Assembly (NCBI RefSeq): GCF_003752595.1 | Contig: NZ_RKIJ01000013.1 | Span: forward strand, 124,001 to 188,000 | DNA length: 64,000 nucleotides | Direction of reading: 5' to 3' | Origin: Cellulomonas sp. PhB143 | GTDB taxonomy: Bacteria; Actinomycetota; Actinomycetes; Actinomycetales; Cellulomonadaceae | Part shown: in pieces, positions 19,017-30,163 of the stretch | Numbering within the stretch: the stretch's first letter is position 1 | Layout of the letters: each line of letters starts with the position of its first letter | Program-made: the position numbers and the translations under genes | The notes under the pieces: generated by a model | The model's input: only the letters and a program-made list of their open reading frames with translations | What the model was told of the DNA's origin: nothing | Database searches by the model: none

Positions 19017-20083
19017 CGCTCGAACTTCACGTGCGCGGCCATGAGCTCGCCGGGGTTGGTCTGCGCGGCGAGCAGCGAGAGCTCGCCGCACCACACGGAC
19101 GCGGCCGCCAGGGCCGCGAGGCGGCGGGCGTTCGCTCCGGGCTCGCGCTCCTCGCGGCACCCGAGCCGGGCGAGGTTCTCCTCGACGAAGTCCAGGCCCT
19201 TGCCGTTGCCCACGGTGCCGACGATGACGTTGGGGACGGTGCAGGAGAACGCCAGGTCGCCGTCGACGACCTCGGCCTGGGTCACGCCCTGCGACCCCTC
19301 GACGATGTTCGCGGCGTCCTGGCCCGTGGCGAGGTAGAACGCGAGCAGCATGTTCGCGTAGTGGGCGTTGGCGGAGCGCAGCCCGCCCGCCAGGATGGTC
19401 CCCACGAGGTTCTTGCGCGTGTTGAGGGTGGCGATGCGCTCGGGCGTCGAGCGCAGCTGGCGCTCGACGACGTCGCGCGGGATCGTCATCTGGGTGACGA
19501 CGTTCTTGCCGCGCCCGAGGATCCCGTTGACCGCGGTGGCCTTCTTGTCCGAGCAGTAGTTCCCGGAGATGGACTCGTAGCGCAGGTCGGGCCAGGCCTG
19601 CAGCATCCAGGCCATCAGGCGGTCCGAGGCGAGGGTCGCCATGTTGTGCCCCGAGGCGTCCCCGGTGCGGAACTCGAAGCGCACGAACAGCAGGTCGCCG
19701 GCGATCTGGTGGTGCACGTCGATCAGGCGCGCGAAGCGGCTGGACCCCGCGACGACGTCCTGCGCCTCGTCGAGGCGGGCCTCGAGCTCGACGGCGACGC
19801 GCAGGGCGGCCTGTGCGCCGGGCGCGACGAACAGCACGGAGCGGCTCATCCGCTCGTCGACGACGGTGGTGCGCAGCCCGCCCTCGACGAGGCGGCTGAT
19901 GCGCGCGCCGCGGCGCACCGACGGCCACAGCGGCGACTCGTAGGTCGCGAGCGGCACCTCGATCTCGCCCTGGACGGCGTTGCCGCTGACGCGGATCGGG
20001 CCCACCCAGCGCAGCGGGACGCGCGCGGCGCGCTCCTGCTCGCCCGCGGGGGCACCCTCCTGTGGGCGGTCCTGCACCGTCAT
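19013..20083 (-). CDS. mvaA: Hydroxymethylglutaryl-CoA reductase
   Basis: A 356-residue reductase that converts HMG-CoA to mevalonate with NAD(P)H. Visible family elements are ATYESPLWPSV near the N-terminus, TTVVDERMSRS, TTG-type ligand segment TGDASGHNMATLA, the lysine in YCSDKKATAVNG, VGTVGNGKGL and the histidine in AAHVKFER close to the end. By memory it closely resembles the enzyme of the Streptomyces sp. CL190 mevalonate cluster. The ATG at 20083 follows GGGAGAG and overlaps the stop of the phosphomevalonate kinase gene as ATGA. It lies between pmk and mvaS in the operon. Confidence 0.96.
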   Translation of the reverse strand: MTVQDRPQEGAPAGEQERAARVPLRWVGPIRVSGNAVQGEIEVPLATYESPLWPSVRRGARISRLVEGGLRTTVVDERMSRSVLFVAPGAQAALRVAVELEARLDEAQDVVAGSSRFARLIDVHHQIAGDLLFVRFEFRTGDASGHNMATLASDRLMAWMLQAWPDLRYESISGNYCSDKKATAVNGILGRGKNVVTQMTIPRDVVERQLRSTPERIATLNTRKNLVGTILAGGLRSANAHYANMLLAFYLATGQDAANIVEGSQGVTQAEVVDGDLAFSCTVPNVIVGTVGNGKGLDFVEENLARLGCREEREPGANARRLAALAAASVWCGELSLLAAQTNPGELMAAHVKFER

Positions 20084-21204
20084 CGTCTCTCCCTGTCAGT
20101 AGCGGTCGGCTGCCCGGCCGGTGCCGTGACGCGCAGGGGCAGCAGCTGCACGCCCGAGTCCCGCCACGCGGCGGTCATCGTGCCGGTCTCGTGCCCGGCG
20201 GGCAGCAGGGCGATGCCGCAGTCGCCGCCGCCTGCCCCGGAGGACTTGCCGGCGCCGCCGGCGCGCTCCGCCGCGTCCACCAGCGCGGTGAGCGCGGGCG
20301 TCTCGATCACGACGCCCGTGCGCCGGCCGTACGCGGTGAGCGCGCTGCGTGCGTCGCGGACCGCCCCGAGCATACGCCGCGCGTCGTCCGCACGGAGCGC
20401 CGCGGCGAGGGCCTCGACGGCGCGGTCGCTGCCCGTGCGCAGGTCGCGCAGGGCGTCGCGGCGGTCGGCGGCGGGCGAGCGGTCGTCGGGGGTCAGGGCG
20501 TCGGCGACGAGTCGGCGGCTGGAGGCGGGCACGCCCGTCCAGCCCACGTGCAGGTCCACGCTCGCGGGGGCGGGCAGGGCGGCGACGCCGAGGCCGGGCC
20601 AGTCCCGCTCGACGGCGGCCGGCAGCCCGTGCGCGGCGACGAGCGCCGCGACGGCCGCGCGGTCGGGCGAGGTGTAGCGCACCCACCCGCCGTGCGCGCT
20701 CGCGGCGAGGTCGCCCCCGGAGCCGGACGGGTCGTGCGTCACCTGGGCGGCGAGCGCCACCTTGAGGACGGCGAGGTCGGACAGGTCGAGGCCGTGGAGC
20801 GCGGCGACCGCGCGGACCGCCGCGACGGTGACCGCCGCGCTCGACCCCAGCCCGAGCTTGCGCCCGTCCTCGGCGTCCAGGGTGCTCGACACGGCGAGGT
20901 CGTAGCCCCGCGGGCGCCGACCGCGGGCGAGCGCGAGCGCGTCGGCGGCGCGCACGGCCGCGAGGACGGGCGCGGCCGTCGGGTCCGGGCGCGTCGGGAC
21001 GAGGTCGCCGCGCTCGCGGACCCAGGCGAGCCCGCCCGTGGCGAGCTGCCGGGAGCGGACGGTTCCCGCGCCGTCGTCGGCCCGCTCGTGCAGGTCGACC
21101 GTGACGTAGCGGTCGACCGCCACCAGCACGGCCGCGCCACCGGGGTCCACGACGGCGTACTCCCCGGCGACGTAGAGCTTGCCGGGGGCCTGGACCCGGA
21201 TCAC
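20080..21204 (-). CDS. pmk: Phosphomevalonate kinase
   Basis: A 374-residue GHMP-superfamily kinase. It starts with VIRVQAPGKLYVAGEYAVVDPG, has the glycine-rich ATP loop KLGLGSSAAVTVA near residue 130, and ends with the third GHMP motif GGAGKSSGAGGGDCG. These features and its place between mvaD and mvaA identify the step mevalonate-5-phosphate to mevalonate-5-diphosphate. The GTG at 21204 overlaps the mvaD stop codon as GTGA; the longer open frame upstream lies inside mvaD and has no kinase sequence. Confidence 0.93.
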   Translation of the reverse strand: MIRVQAPGKLYVAGEYAVVDPGGAAVLVAVDRYVTVDLHERADDGAGTVRSRQLATGGLAWVRERGDLVPTRPDPTAAPVLAAVRAADALALARGRRPRGYDLAVSSTLDAEDGRKLGLGSSAAVTVAAVRAVAALHGLDLSDLAVLKVALAAQVTHDPSGSGGDLAASAHGGWVRYTSPDRAAVAALVAAHGLPAAVERDWPGLGVAALPAPASVDLHVGWTGVPASSRRLVADALTPDDRSPAADRRDALRDLRTGSDRAVEALAAALRADDARRMLGAVRDARSALTAYGRRTGVVIETPALTALVDAAERAGGAGKSSGAGGGDCGIALLPAGHETGTMTAAWRDSGVQLLPLRVTAPAGQPTATDRERR

Positions 21205-22178
21205 GGCGTCTCGAGCCGGGCCGCGGGGCCGGCGCCGGCGACGAGCAGCCGGGCGCCGTCGACCTGGTCGGCCAGCGCCTGCGCGAGGGCCGCCCGGTGG
21301 CGCAGGCTGCACAGCACCTTGACGTTCGGCCCGGCGTCCATCGTGGCCCAGGCCTCGAGGCCGTCGCGGCGCAGCGCCTGCACGAGGTGCAGGACCGTGA
21401 GCGTGCCGGCGCTCCAGTACACGACGGGCGGGACGGCGCCGAGCATCGTCGCATGCATGCGCAGGGCGTTGTTCTCGGTGATCTCGCCGAGCCGGGCCAG
21501 GTCGCCGGCGCGCACCGCGGCGAGCGCGTCGGCCAGGTCCTGCGGGTTCTGCCGCGCCCACGCGGGGTAGAAGGGCGAGGTGTCCACGGTGCGGCGCATC
21601 GCGACCCGGCTGGAGACCGCCTTCTGCTCGCCGGTGAGGACGACGACGACCATCCCCAGCCCGAGGTCCGTGGCGACGGGCTCCGCGAACGACGAGGCGT
21701 CGTCGTGCCCGGCGTGCCAGACCGCGAGACCGCCGAAGACCGACCGGGAGGCGGACCCCGAGCCCCGGCGCGCGAGCCGGGACAGGTCGCGCTCGTCCAG
21801 CTCGAGGCCGTAGGCCCCCGCGGCGGCGAGGGCGAGGGCGGCGAAGCCGGAGGCCGAGGACGCCAGGCCCGCGCCCGTCGGGACGGTGTTGACCGTCGTC
21901 ACGCGGGCGCGCTCCGTGCGCCCGGCGCGCTCGCGCACGAGGTCGAGGAACGTTGCCACGCGCTCGTGCGGGACGCCGGTGCTCGTGGCGCCGTCGAGCT
22001 CGACGGTGTCCTGGGCGGCCGCGGGGTCGAGGTCGACCGTCGTGCGGGTGGCCCCGGTGTCGAGCGTCAGGGACAGCGAGCCGGTGACCGGCAGCACGAG
22101 GTCCTCGTCGCGCTTGCCCCAGTACTTGACCAGCGCGATGTTCGGGTGGGCGACGGCCGTCGCGGTGCCGGCGCTCAC
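21201..22178 (-). CDS. mvaD: Diphosphomevalonate decarboxylase
   Basis: A 325-residue GHMP enzyme that turns mevalonate diphosphate into IPP with ATP. Signatures are HPNIALVKYWGKRD near the N-terminus, VPTGAGLASSASGFAAL (phosphate loop), the FWSR-equivalent RRGSGSASRS and the C-terminal TMDAGPNVKVL with the catalytic region. The GTG at 22178 follows GGAGGAGG and overlaps the mevalonate kinase stop as GTGA; an upstream ATG at 22208 lies inside mvk and was not chosen. Confidence 0.96.
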   Translation of the reverse strand: MSAGTATAVAHPNIALVKYWGKRDEDLVLPVTGSLSLTLDTGATRTTVDLDPAAAQDTVELDGATSTGVPHERVATFLDLVRERAGRTERARVTTVNTVPTGAGLASSASGFAALALAAAGAYGLELDERDLSRLARRGSGSASRSVFGGLAVWHAGHDDASSFAEPVATDLGLGMVVVVLTGEQKAVSSRVAMRRTVDTSPFYPAWARQNPQDLADALAAVRAGDLARLGEITENNALRMHATMLGAVPPVVYWSAGTLTVLHLVQALRRDGLEAWATMDAGPNVKVLCSLRHRAALAQALADQVDGARLLVAGAGPAARLETP

Positions 22179-23173
22179 GCGTCCTCCTCCAGCGGCGGCA
22201 CGACCCACGTCCCGACGGCGCCCGCGGCCTCGAGGGCGCCGACGACGCGGTCCGCGTCCGCGGGGGTGGGGACGAGGGCGACGACGCAGCCGCCGAGCCC
22301 GCCCCCGGTGAGCTTGGCGCCGAGGGCCCCCGCGCCCTCGGCGGCGTCGACGAGCCGGTCGAGCGCCGGGTGCCCGACGCCGAGCTCGCCCAGCACGGCG
22401 TGCGCCTGCGACATGCGCGCGCCGAGCTCGCGGCGCCGGTCGTCGGCGAGGTCCGCGGCGCCCTCGGTGGTCAGGGTGGCGAGGCGGTCGAGCAGGGCCG
22501 TCGCCCGCGCGGGGTCGCGCTCCAGGAAGGCCTGGACGTCCGCGACGGCCTCCTTCGTCGCCCCGCGCACGCCCGAGTCGGCGACGACCAGGCAGGTGCC
22601 CAGCCGCACGGGCAGCCGCGTGCTGGTGCCGCTGCGGAAGAGCATGGCGCCCCGCGTGCGGGTCGCGCGGGCGTCGAGCCCGCTGGGGTTCCCGTGCGCG
22701 ACGCGCTCGGCCTCCTGCACGAGGCGGTAGCGCGCCTCCTCGTCGAGGTCGGCGCCGGTGAGCCGCGCGAGCGCGTCGACGATCGCGTGAGCCGCCGCGG
22801 CGGACGCGCCGAGCCCGCGGCCCACGGGGATGCCGGTGCGCACGGCGACGTCGACGCCCGAGACCGGGAGCTCGAGGCGCTCGAGGGTGGCGCGCACGGC
22901 GGTGGCGAGGGACGCGAGGGCGGCGGGCACGGTGTCGATCGGGCCGACGTACTCCTCCGTGCGCAGCAGCGCCGGACCGGCGGCGCGCCGGACCTCGGCG
23001 GTGACCCGCAGGTGGGGCAGCGCCAGCGCGATCGCGGGCCTGCCGTGGACGACGGCGTGCTCGCCGAGGAGGATCACCTTCGCGTGCGCGCTGCCGACGG
23101 CCTCGTCGACGGGGCGGGCCGCGTGGGCGCCCCTGCCGGTGGCGCGCGGCGCGGCGCCGCGGTCAGCGAGCAC
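22175..23173 (-). CDS. mvk: Mevalonate kinase
   Basis: A 332-residue GHMP kinase that makes mevalonate-5-phosphate. It shows [23 protein letters not shown], the ATP loop [15 protein letters not shown] and the C-terminal [16 protein letters not shown]. The GTG at 23173 has GGAG five bases upstream and overlaps the 3' end of idi by 11 bases; it gives a normal N-terminus about 20 residues before the first kinase motif. It is the second gene in the mevalonate operon, followed directly by mvaD. Confidence 0.93.
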   Translation of the reverse strand: MLADRGAAPRATGRGAHAARPVDEAVGSAHAKVILLGEHAVVHGRPAIALALPHLRVTAEVRRAAGPALLRTEEYVGPIDTVPAALASLATAVRATLERLELPVSGVDVAVRTGIPVGRGLGASAAAAHAIVDALARLTGADLDEEARYRLVQEAERVAHGNPSGLDARATRTRGAMLFRSGTSTRLPVRLGTCLVVADSGVRGATKEAVADVQAFLERDPARATALLDRLATLTTEGAADLADDRRRELGARMSQAHAVLGELGVGHPALDRLVDAAEGAGALGAKLTGGGLGGCVVALVPTPADADRVVGALEAAGAVGTWVVPPLEEDA

Positions 23174-23735
23174 CGTCGCTCCGGTCGAAGCCCCCGAAGC
23201 GGTCCGCGAGCACCGGCCGGACGGCGTCCCACACGTGCGGGAACCACGCCGTGAGCCCGTGCTCCTCGCGGACGGCGTCGAGACCGGCGGCGTCGACCCG
23301 GCGCACCGAGTCGACCTCGTCGGGCGCGGGGACCAGGGGGCCGACCAGCCGTGCGACGAACACGTGGTTGTACTCGTGCTCGGCGAGGCCGGAGCGCTCG
23401 TCGAGGACCTGGTACAGGACCGTGCCGACCTGCTCGACGTCCGTGAGCGCGGCGCCGAGCTCCTCGCGCGCGCGGCGCCGGACGGCGTCGGCCGGCTCCT
23501 CACCGGCGAACGGGTGGCCGCACGCGGTGTTCGTCCAGACCAGGGGGGAGTGGTACTTCGACGCGGCGCGACGCTGCAGGACGAGCCGGTCGTCGTCGTC
23601 GAACGCGAAGAGCGAGAACGCACGGTGCAGCACGCCGGGCGGCTGGTGGGCGGCGAGCTTCTCCATCTCACCGGTGGCGCGCCCCGCGGGGTCCACGGTC
23701 TCGACGAGGATCGGTCTGGTCTCGCTCACGGTCAA
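23163..23735 (-). CDS. idi: Isopentenyl-diphosphate delta-isomerase, type I
   Basis: A 190-residue Nudix-fold isomerase that interconverts IPP and DMAPP. It contains [11 protein letters not shown], the cysteine motif TNTACGHP, the Nudix box region [12 protein letters not shown] and the glutamate motif EHEYNHVF, all diagnostic of the metal-dependent type I enzyme. Streptomyces-type mevalonate clusters carry the unrelated FMN enzyme Fni (type II) instead, so this is a non-orthologous swap. It is the first gene of the operon, with GGAAGAG 16-10 bases before the ATG, and is divergent from uvrC. Confidence 0.95.
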   Translation of the reverse strand: MTVSETRPILVETVDPAGRATGEMEKLAAHQPPGVLHRAFSLFAFDDDDRLVLQRRAASKYHSPLVWTNTACGHPFAGEEPADAVRRRAREELGAALTDVEQVGTVLYQVLDERSGLAEHEYNHVFVARLVGPLVPAPDEVDSVRRVDAAGLDAVREEHGLTAWFPHVWDAVRPVLADRFGGFDRSDGAR

Positions 23736-23807
23736 GATGTCTCTTCCGGTCGGCGTCGGGGAGCGCGGCGGGCGTCGCTGTCGGCGCCGCCACGTAGTGT
23801 TGATCCT

Positions 23808-25856
23808 ATGGCCGACCCCGCCACCTACCGTCCCCGACCAGGCGAGATCCCTACCTCACCGGGCGTGTACCGGTTCCGCGACGAGCACGGCCGCGTCATC
23901 TACGTCGGCAAGGCGAAGAACCTTCGCCAGCGCCTGTCGAGCTACTTCCAGGACCTCGCGAACCTGCACCAGCGGACGCGCACGATGGTCACGACGGCGG
24001 CGTCCGTGGAGTGGACGGTCGTCGGGACCGAGGTCGAGGCGCTGACGCTCGAGTACACGTGGATCAAGGAGTTCGACCCGCGGTTCAACGTCAAGTACCG
24101 CGACGACAAGTCCTACCCCTACCTGGCCGTCACGCTCGGGGAGCAGGTCCCACGGGCCCAGGTGATGCGGGGGGCGAAGCGCCCCGGCACGCGGTACTTC
24201 GGCCCGTACGGGCACGCGTGGGCCATCCGCGAGACGCTCGACCTGCTGCTGCGCGTGTTCCCGGTGCGCACCTGCTCGGCGGGCGTGCTCAAGCGCGCGC
24301 AGCAGTCGGGGCGCCCGTGCCTGCTGGGCTACATCGACAAGTGCTCGGCCCCGTGCGTCGGGCGTGTGAGCCCCGAGGAGCACCGCCGCATCGCGGAGGA
24401 CTTCTGCGACTTCATGGCGGGGGACACGGCGCGGTTCGTGCGGCGCGTCGAGGTGCGCATGCAGCAGGCCGCGGCCGCGATGGAGTACGAGCAGGCGGCA
24501 CGCCTGCGCGACGACCTGGAGGCCCTGCGCCGCGCGACGGAGAAGAACGCCGTCGTCCTGACCGACGGTACGGACGCCGACGTCTTCGCCATGGCGGGCG
24601 ACGAGCTCGAGGCCGCGGTCCAGGTCTTCCACGTGCGCGGCGGGCGCATCCGCGGCCAGCGCGGCTGGGTCGTCGAGAAGGTCGAGGACGCCACGGACGC
24701 GGATCTCGTCGAGCACCTGCTCCAGCAGGTCTACGGCGCGGCGGACGACTCGGCCGAGGCGGGGTCGGCCGCGGCGCGCGACGCGGTCCCGCGCGAGGTG
24801 CTGGTCCCCGTCCTGCCCCCCGACCCGGAGCAGGTCGCGACGTGGCTGCGCGGGATCCGCGGCTCGCGCGTCGACGTCCGTGTGCCCCAGCGGGGGGACA
24901 AGCGCGAGCTCGCCGAGACCGTGCGCAAGAACGCCGAGCACGCGCTCGCGCTGCACCGCACCCGGCGGGCCGGCGACCTGACGACCCGCAGCCGCGCGCT
25001 CTCCGAGATCCAGGAGGCCCTCGGGCTGGACAGCGCGCCCCTGCGCATCGAGTGCTACGACATCTCGACCACGCAGGGCACCCACCAGGTCGCCTCCATG
25101 GTCGTCTTCGAGGACGGCGCGGCGCGCAAGAGCGAGTACCGGCACTTCGCGATCCGCGGCGCCGAGGGCGACGGCGCGCGCGACGACACCGAGGCGATGC
25201 ACGAGGTCATCACCCGCCGCTTCCGCCGGTACCTCACGGAGCGCGCCGGCTCGCCGGACCTGACCGTCGAGGATGCCGACGGCACCGTCCGGGCGCCGTC
25301 GGCCCCGCGCTCGGGCGAGGTCCCCGCCGAGGTGCCCGAGCGGGCCGCCCGGTTCGCCTACCCGCCGAACCTCGTCGTCGTCGACGGCGGCCCGCCCCAG
25401 GTCGCCGCCGCGCAGCGCGCCCTGGACGAGCTCGGCATCGACGACGTCGCCCTGTGCGGCCTCGCCAAGCGGCTCGAGGAGGTCTGGCTGCCCCACGACG
25501 ACTACCCCGTCATCCTGCCGCGCACCTCCGAGGGCCTCTACCTCGTGCAGCGCCTGCGCGACGAGGCGCACCGCTTCGCCATCACCTACCACCGCAGCAG
25601 GCGCGGCCGCAGCATGACGGTCTCCGTGCTCGACGACGTCCCCGGGCTCGGCCCCGCGCGGCAGAAGGCGCTGCTCAAGGCGTTCGGCTCCGTGAAGCGG
25701 CTGCGCACCGCGAGCGTGGAGGAGGTCGCCGCCGTCAAGGGGATGGGGGAGCGCACCGCGCGCGCCGTCGTCGAGGCGCTGTCGGCGTCGGCGTCGGCGC
25801 CACGCCAGGACGACGACGCGGGCGAACGGGACGCGGCTGGCATGCTGGGCGCATGA
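23808..25856 (+). CDS. uvrC: Excinuclease ABC subunit C
   Basis: A 682-residue nuclease that makes both incisions in nucleotide excision repair. Domain order: GIY-YIG nuclease ([22 protein letters not shown], residues ~18-40), cysteine-rich region, UVR motif ([16 protein letters not shown], ~225), RNase H-like endonuclease ([21 protein letters not shown], ~410) and two C-terminal helix-hairpin-helix motifs ([13 protein letters not shown] and [13 protein letters not shown]). The ATG at 23808 follows TAGTGT (23795-23800) by seven bases with no ribosome site. The stop overlaps rapZ as ATGA. Confidence 0.97.
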   Translation: MADPATYRPRPGEIPTSPGVYRFRDEHGRVIYVGKAKNLRQRLSSYFQDLANLHQRTRTMVTTAASVEWTVVGTEVEALTLEYTWIKEFDPRFNVKYRDDKSYPYLAVTLGEQVPRAQVMRGAKRPGTRYFGPYGHAWAIRETLDLLLRVFPVRTCSAGVLKRAQQSGRPCLLGYIDKCSAPCVGRVSPEEHRRIAEDFCDFMAGDTARFVRRVEVRMQQAAAAMEYEQAARLRDDLEALRRATEKNAVVLTDGTDADVFAMAGDELEAAVQVFHVRGGRIRGQRGWVVEKVEDATDADLVEHLLQQVYGAADDSAEAGSAAARDAVPREVLVPVLPPDPEQVATWLRGIRGSRVDVRVPQRGDKRELAETVRKNAEHALALHRTRRAGDLTTRSRALSEIQEALGLDSAPLRIECYDISTTQGTHQVASMVVFEDGAARKSEYRHFAIRGAEGDGARDDTEAMHEVITRRFRRYLTERAGSPDLTVEDADGTVRAPSAPRSGEVPAEVPERAARFAYPPNLVVVDGGPPQVAAAQRALDELGIDDVALCGLAKRLEEVWLPHDDYPVILPRTSEGLYLVQRLRDEAHRFAITYHRSRRGRSMTVSVLDDVPGLGPARQKALLKAFGSVKRLRTASVEEVAAVKGMGERTARAVVEALSASASAPRQDDDAGERDAAGMLGA

Positions 25857-26791
25857 GCACGGAACCCGACCCGACGACCGCACCGACCGGGGTCCCCGCC
25901 GCCGAGGCCGCGGCGAGCATGCCGGAGCCGACCGTCCGGGAGGTGCTGATCATCACCGGCATGTCGGGTGCTGGGCGCTCGCGGGCCGCCGCCGTGCTCG
26001 AGGACCTGGGCTGGTACGTCGTGGACAACCTCCCGCCGCGCATGCTGGTCCCGCTGGTCGACATGATGACGCGCTCGTCCTCGACGCTCGAGCAGGTCGC
26101 CGCGGTCGTCGACGTCCGCGGGCGCGAGTTCTTCGTCGACCTGCTCGACGTGCTCGACCACCTCGCGCAGAGCGGCGTCGACCACCGGATCCTGTTCCTC
26201 GACGCGGACGACCCCGCGCTGGTCCGTCGCTTCGAGCAGGTCCGCCGGCCGCACCCGCTGCAGGGCGGTGGTCGCATCCTCGACGGCATCGGGGCAGAGC
26301 GCCGGCTGCTGTCGGCGGTGCAGGAACGCTCCGACACGGTCATCGACACCACGGGCATGACCGTCCACGACCTCGCGCGGGCGGTGCGCGACGCGGTCAC
26401 CCGCGGCATCACCCCCGTCCTGCACATCACGATCGTCTCGTTCGGCTTCAAGTACGGGATCCCCCTGGACGCCGACCACGTGGTCGACGTCCGGTTCCTC
26501 GCCAACCCCTACTGGGTCAGCGAGCTGCGCCACCTCACCGGTCGCGACGCCCCGGTGCGCGACTACGTGCTGGCGCTGCCCGGCGCGAAGGTCTTCGTCG
26601 AGCGGTACTCCCACGCTCTGGAGCCGGTCCTGGCCGGGTACCTGGACGAGGAGAAGCGCTACGCGACGATCGCGGTCGGCTGCACGGGCGGCAAGCACCG
26701 CTCCGTGGCGGTCGCGGACGAGCTGGCAGGCCGGCTGCGCGACGCGGGGCACCGCGTCACCGTGGCGGCCCGGGACCTGGGCAAGGAATGA
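25853..26791 (+). CDS. rapZ: RapZ/YvcJ-family nucleotide-binding protein
   Basis: A 312-residue P-loop protein with Walker [19 protein letters not shown] near residue 37, VVDNLPP, and the conserved C-terminal region [18 protein letters not shown] and [11 protein letters not shown]. In E. coli RapZ is an RNA adaptor controlling GlmS; in actinobacteria the gene is always next to yvcK and whiA but its role is less clear. The ATG at 25853 overlaps the uvrC stop, and CATGCT (25841-25846) six bases upstream could also give a separate leaderless message. About 25 N-terminal residues are a low-complexity extension. Confidence 0.94.
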   Translation: MSTEPDPTTAPTGVPAAEAAASMPEPTVREVLIITGMSGAGRSRAAAVLEDLGWYVVDNLPPRMLVPLVDMMTRSSSTLEQVAAVVDVRGREFFVDLLDVLDHLAQSGVDHRILFLDADDPALVRRFEQVRRPHPLQGGGRILDGIGAERRLLSAVQERSDTVIDTTGMTVHDLARAVRDAVTRGITPVLHITIVSFGFKYGIPLDADHVVDVRFLANPYWVSELRHLTGRDAPVRDYVLALPGAKVFVERYSHALEPVLAGYLDEEKRYATIAVGCTGGKHRSVAVADELAGRLRDAGHRVTVAARDLGKE

Positions 26792-27762
26792 TCGAGCCGG
26801 GGTCGCCGACCGTCGTCGCCCTCGGCGGAGGCCACGGCCTCGCGGCGACGCTGTCCGCGCTGCGCCTGATGAGCGACCGGATCACCGCCGTCGTCACGGT
26901 CGCGGACGACGGCGGCTCGTCGGGCCGCCTGCGCGACGAGCTGGACGTGCTCCCGCCGGGCGACCTCCGCATGGCGCTCGCGGCCCTGTGCGACGACTCC
27001 GACTGGGGCCGGACGTGGCGGGACGTGCTCCAGCACCGGTTCACCTCCGCCGGGGACCTCGACCAGCACGCGGTGGGGAACCTGCTCATCGTGGCGCTCT
27101 GGGAGCTGCTGGACGACCCGGTCGCGGGCCTGGACTGGGTCGGGCGGCTGCTGAACGCCCGGGGCCGGGTGCTGCCGATGGCGTCCGTCCCGCTGCTCAT
27201 CGAGGCCGATGTCCGGGACCCGGTCACGGGGCTCGCCCGCGTGGTCTCCGGCCAGAGCCGCGTGGCGCTCACGACCGACCGCATCGAGCAGCTGCGCCTC
27301 GTGCCGAACGACCCGCCCGCCTGCGCGGAGTCCGTGGCGGCGATCCTCGACGCCGACTGGGTGGTGCTCGGCCCGGGGTCGTGGTTCTCCTCGGTCCTGC
27401 CGCACCTGCTCGTCCCGGAGATCTCCGCAGCGCTGCACCGCACGCGCGCGCGGCGCTGCATCACCCTGAACCTGGAGAGCGACGACGGCGAGACGTACGG
27501 CCTGACGGCCACCGACCACCTGGACGTGCTGCGCGCCCACGCGCCCGGGCTGCGCATCGACGCGGTGGTGGCCGACCCGACGTCCGTGGAGGACGTCGGC
27601 GCCCTGAGCGCGGCGACGGCCGAGCTGGGCGCGGACCTGCTGCTGCGCCAGGTGCGGCGCGGGGACGGGTCCGCACGCCACGACCCCCTGCGCCTCGCGG
27701 CCGCCTACCGCGACGTCTTCGAGGGCGTCGTGGGGGACGTGCCGTACGGCCGCCGGGACTGA
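26788..27762 (+). CDS. yvcK: YvcK/GlmR/CofD-like protein
   Basis: A 324-residue cytosolic protein with the conserved VVALGGGHGLAATLSALR, TVADDGGSSGRLRDEL, HAVGNLLIVAL and LGPGSWFSSVLPHL segments of the YvcK family. Homologues bind UDP-sugars and help direct carbon to cell-wall precursors (GlmR in Bacillus, CuvA in mycobacteria). The ATG at 26788 overlaps the rapZ stop as ATGA, and whiA follows 42 bases downstream, the standard actinobacterial trio. Confidence 0.94.
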   Translation: MIEPGSPTVVALGGGHGLAATLSALRLMSDRITAVVTVADDGGSSGRLRDELDVLPPGDLRMALAALCDDSDWGRTWRDVLQHRFTSAGDLDQHAVGNLLIVALWELLDDPVAGLDWVGRLLNARGRVLPMASVPLLIEADVRDPVTGLARVVSGQSRVALTTDRIEQLRLVPNDPPACAESVAAILDADWVVLGPGSWFSSVLPHLLVPEISAALHRTRARRCITLNLESDDGETYGLTATDHLDVLRAHAPGLRIDAVVADPTSVEDVGALSAATAELGADLLLRQVRRGDGSARHDPLRLAAAYRDVFEGVVGDVPYGRRD

Positions 27763-27804
27763 CGACGGTGCACGGCGCTCCGTGACGGATGGCAGGATGT
27801 CGCC

Positions 27805-28785
27805 ATGGCGCTCACGGCACAGGTCAAGGACGAGATCGCCCGGGTGAAGGTCGACCGCACCTCCTGCCGTCGGGCCGAGGTGTCGGCGACGCTCCGCTTC
27901 TCCGGGGGCCTGCACATCATCTCCGGGCGCATCGTCATCGAGGCGGAGCTGGACACGGAGCGCGCGGCCGCCCGGCTGCGGACCGCGATCAGCGAGCTCT
28001 ACGGGCACGTGAGCGACCTCATCGTCGTCTCGGCCGGCGGCCTGCGCCGCACGAACCGCTACGTCGTGCGCGTCGTGCGCAACGGTGAGTCGCTCGCGCG
28101 GCAGACCGGGCTGCTCGACTCGCGCGGGCGCCCGGTGCGCGGGCTGCCCCCGCAGGTCGTCTCGGCCGGCGTCGCCGAGTCCGAGGCGGCGTGGCGGGGC
28201 GCGTTCCTCGCGCACGGCTCGCTCACCGAGCCGGGGCGGTCCTCGGCGCTGGAGGTCACCTGCCCGGGTCCCGAGGCGGCGCTCGCCCTCGTGGGCGCGG
28301 CCCGGCGCCTCGGCGTGGCCGCCAAGGCCCGGGAGGTGCGGGGGATCGACCGCGTGGTCATCCGCGACGGGGACGCGATCCACACGATGCTCGTGCGCCT
28401 CGGCGCCACGGACTCGGTCGAGGTCTGGGAGGCGAGGCGCCAGCGCCGGGAGGTCCGCGGCACCGCGAACCGGCTCGCGAACTTCGACGACGCGAACCTG
28501 CGGCGCTCCGCCCGTGCCGCGGTGGCGTCGGGCGCCCGGGTCGAGCGGGCGTTCGAGATCCTCGGGGACGACGTGCCCGAGCACCTGCGCGAGGCCGGCG
28601 AGCTGCGCCTCGCGCACAAGGAGGCGTCCCTCGAGGAGCTGGGCCGGCTCGCGGAGCCGACGCTGACCAAGGACGCCGTCGCCGGGCGCATCCGGCGCCT
28701 GCTCGCGACGGCCGACAAGCGGGCTGCGGAGCTCGGGGTGGCGGACACCGAGGTCGGCCTCGGACCGGACGCGCTCGACGTCTGA
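27805..28785 (+). CDS. whiA: WhiA sporulation/cell-division transcription regulator
   Basis: A 326-residue protein with an N-terminal LAGLIDADG-homing-endonuclease-like domain ([33 protein letters not shown]) and a C-terminal helix-turn-helix (residues ~230-320, [26 protein letters not shown]). In Streptomyces WhiA works with WhiB at division and sporulation genes; in non-sporulating actinobacteria it influences division. The ATG at 27805 is six bases after CAGGAT (27793-27798), suggesting a leaderless internal transcript. Confidence 0.96.
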   Translation: MALTAQVKDEIARVKVDRTSCRRAEVSATLRFSGGLHIISGRIVIEAELDTERAAARLRTAISELYGHVSDLIVVSAGGLRRTNRYVVRVVRNGESLARQTGLLDSRGRPVRGLPPQVVSAGVAESEAAWRGAFLAHGSLTEPGRSSALEVTCPGPEAALALVGAARRLGVAAKAREVRGIDRVVIRDGDAIHTMLVRLGATDSVEVWEARRQRREVRGTANRLANFDDANLRRSARAAVASGARVERAFEILGDDVPEHLREAGELRLAHKEASLEELGRLAEPTLTKDAVAGRIRRLLATADKRAAELGVADTEVGLGPDALDV

Positions 28786-30061
<1,276 letters not shown>

Positions 30062-30090
30062 TCGTTCCCTCGATCACGTGAGTATCCAGC

Positions 30091-30134
30091 GTCCGCGTGC
30101 ACGGACGGCCCTGCGGCCGCCGGTGCACGCGGAC
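30091..30134 (+). terminator. Hairpin between gap and pgk
   Basis: GTCCGCGTGCAC (30091-30102) pairs perfectly with GTGCACGCGGAC (30123-30134), a 12-bp stem; the 20-base loop can form a small inner GGCC/GGCC stem. It is followed by GTTCTCTTT, a weak U-rich run. It may act as an attenuator or as an mRNA-processing or stabilising element that lets gap be expressed above pgk. Confidence 0.55.
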
Positions 30135-30163
30135 GTTCTCTTTGCTACGACTGGAGAACACCT

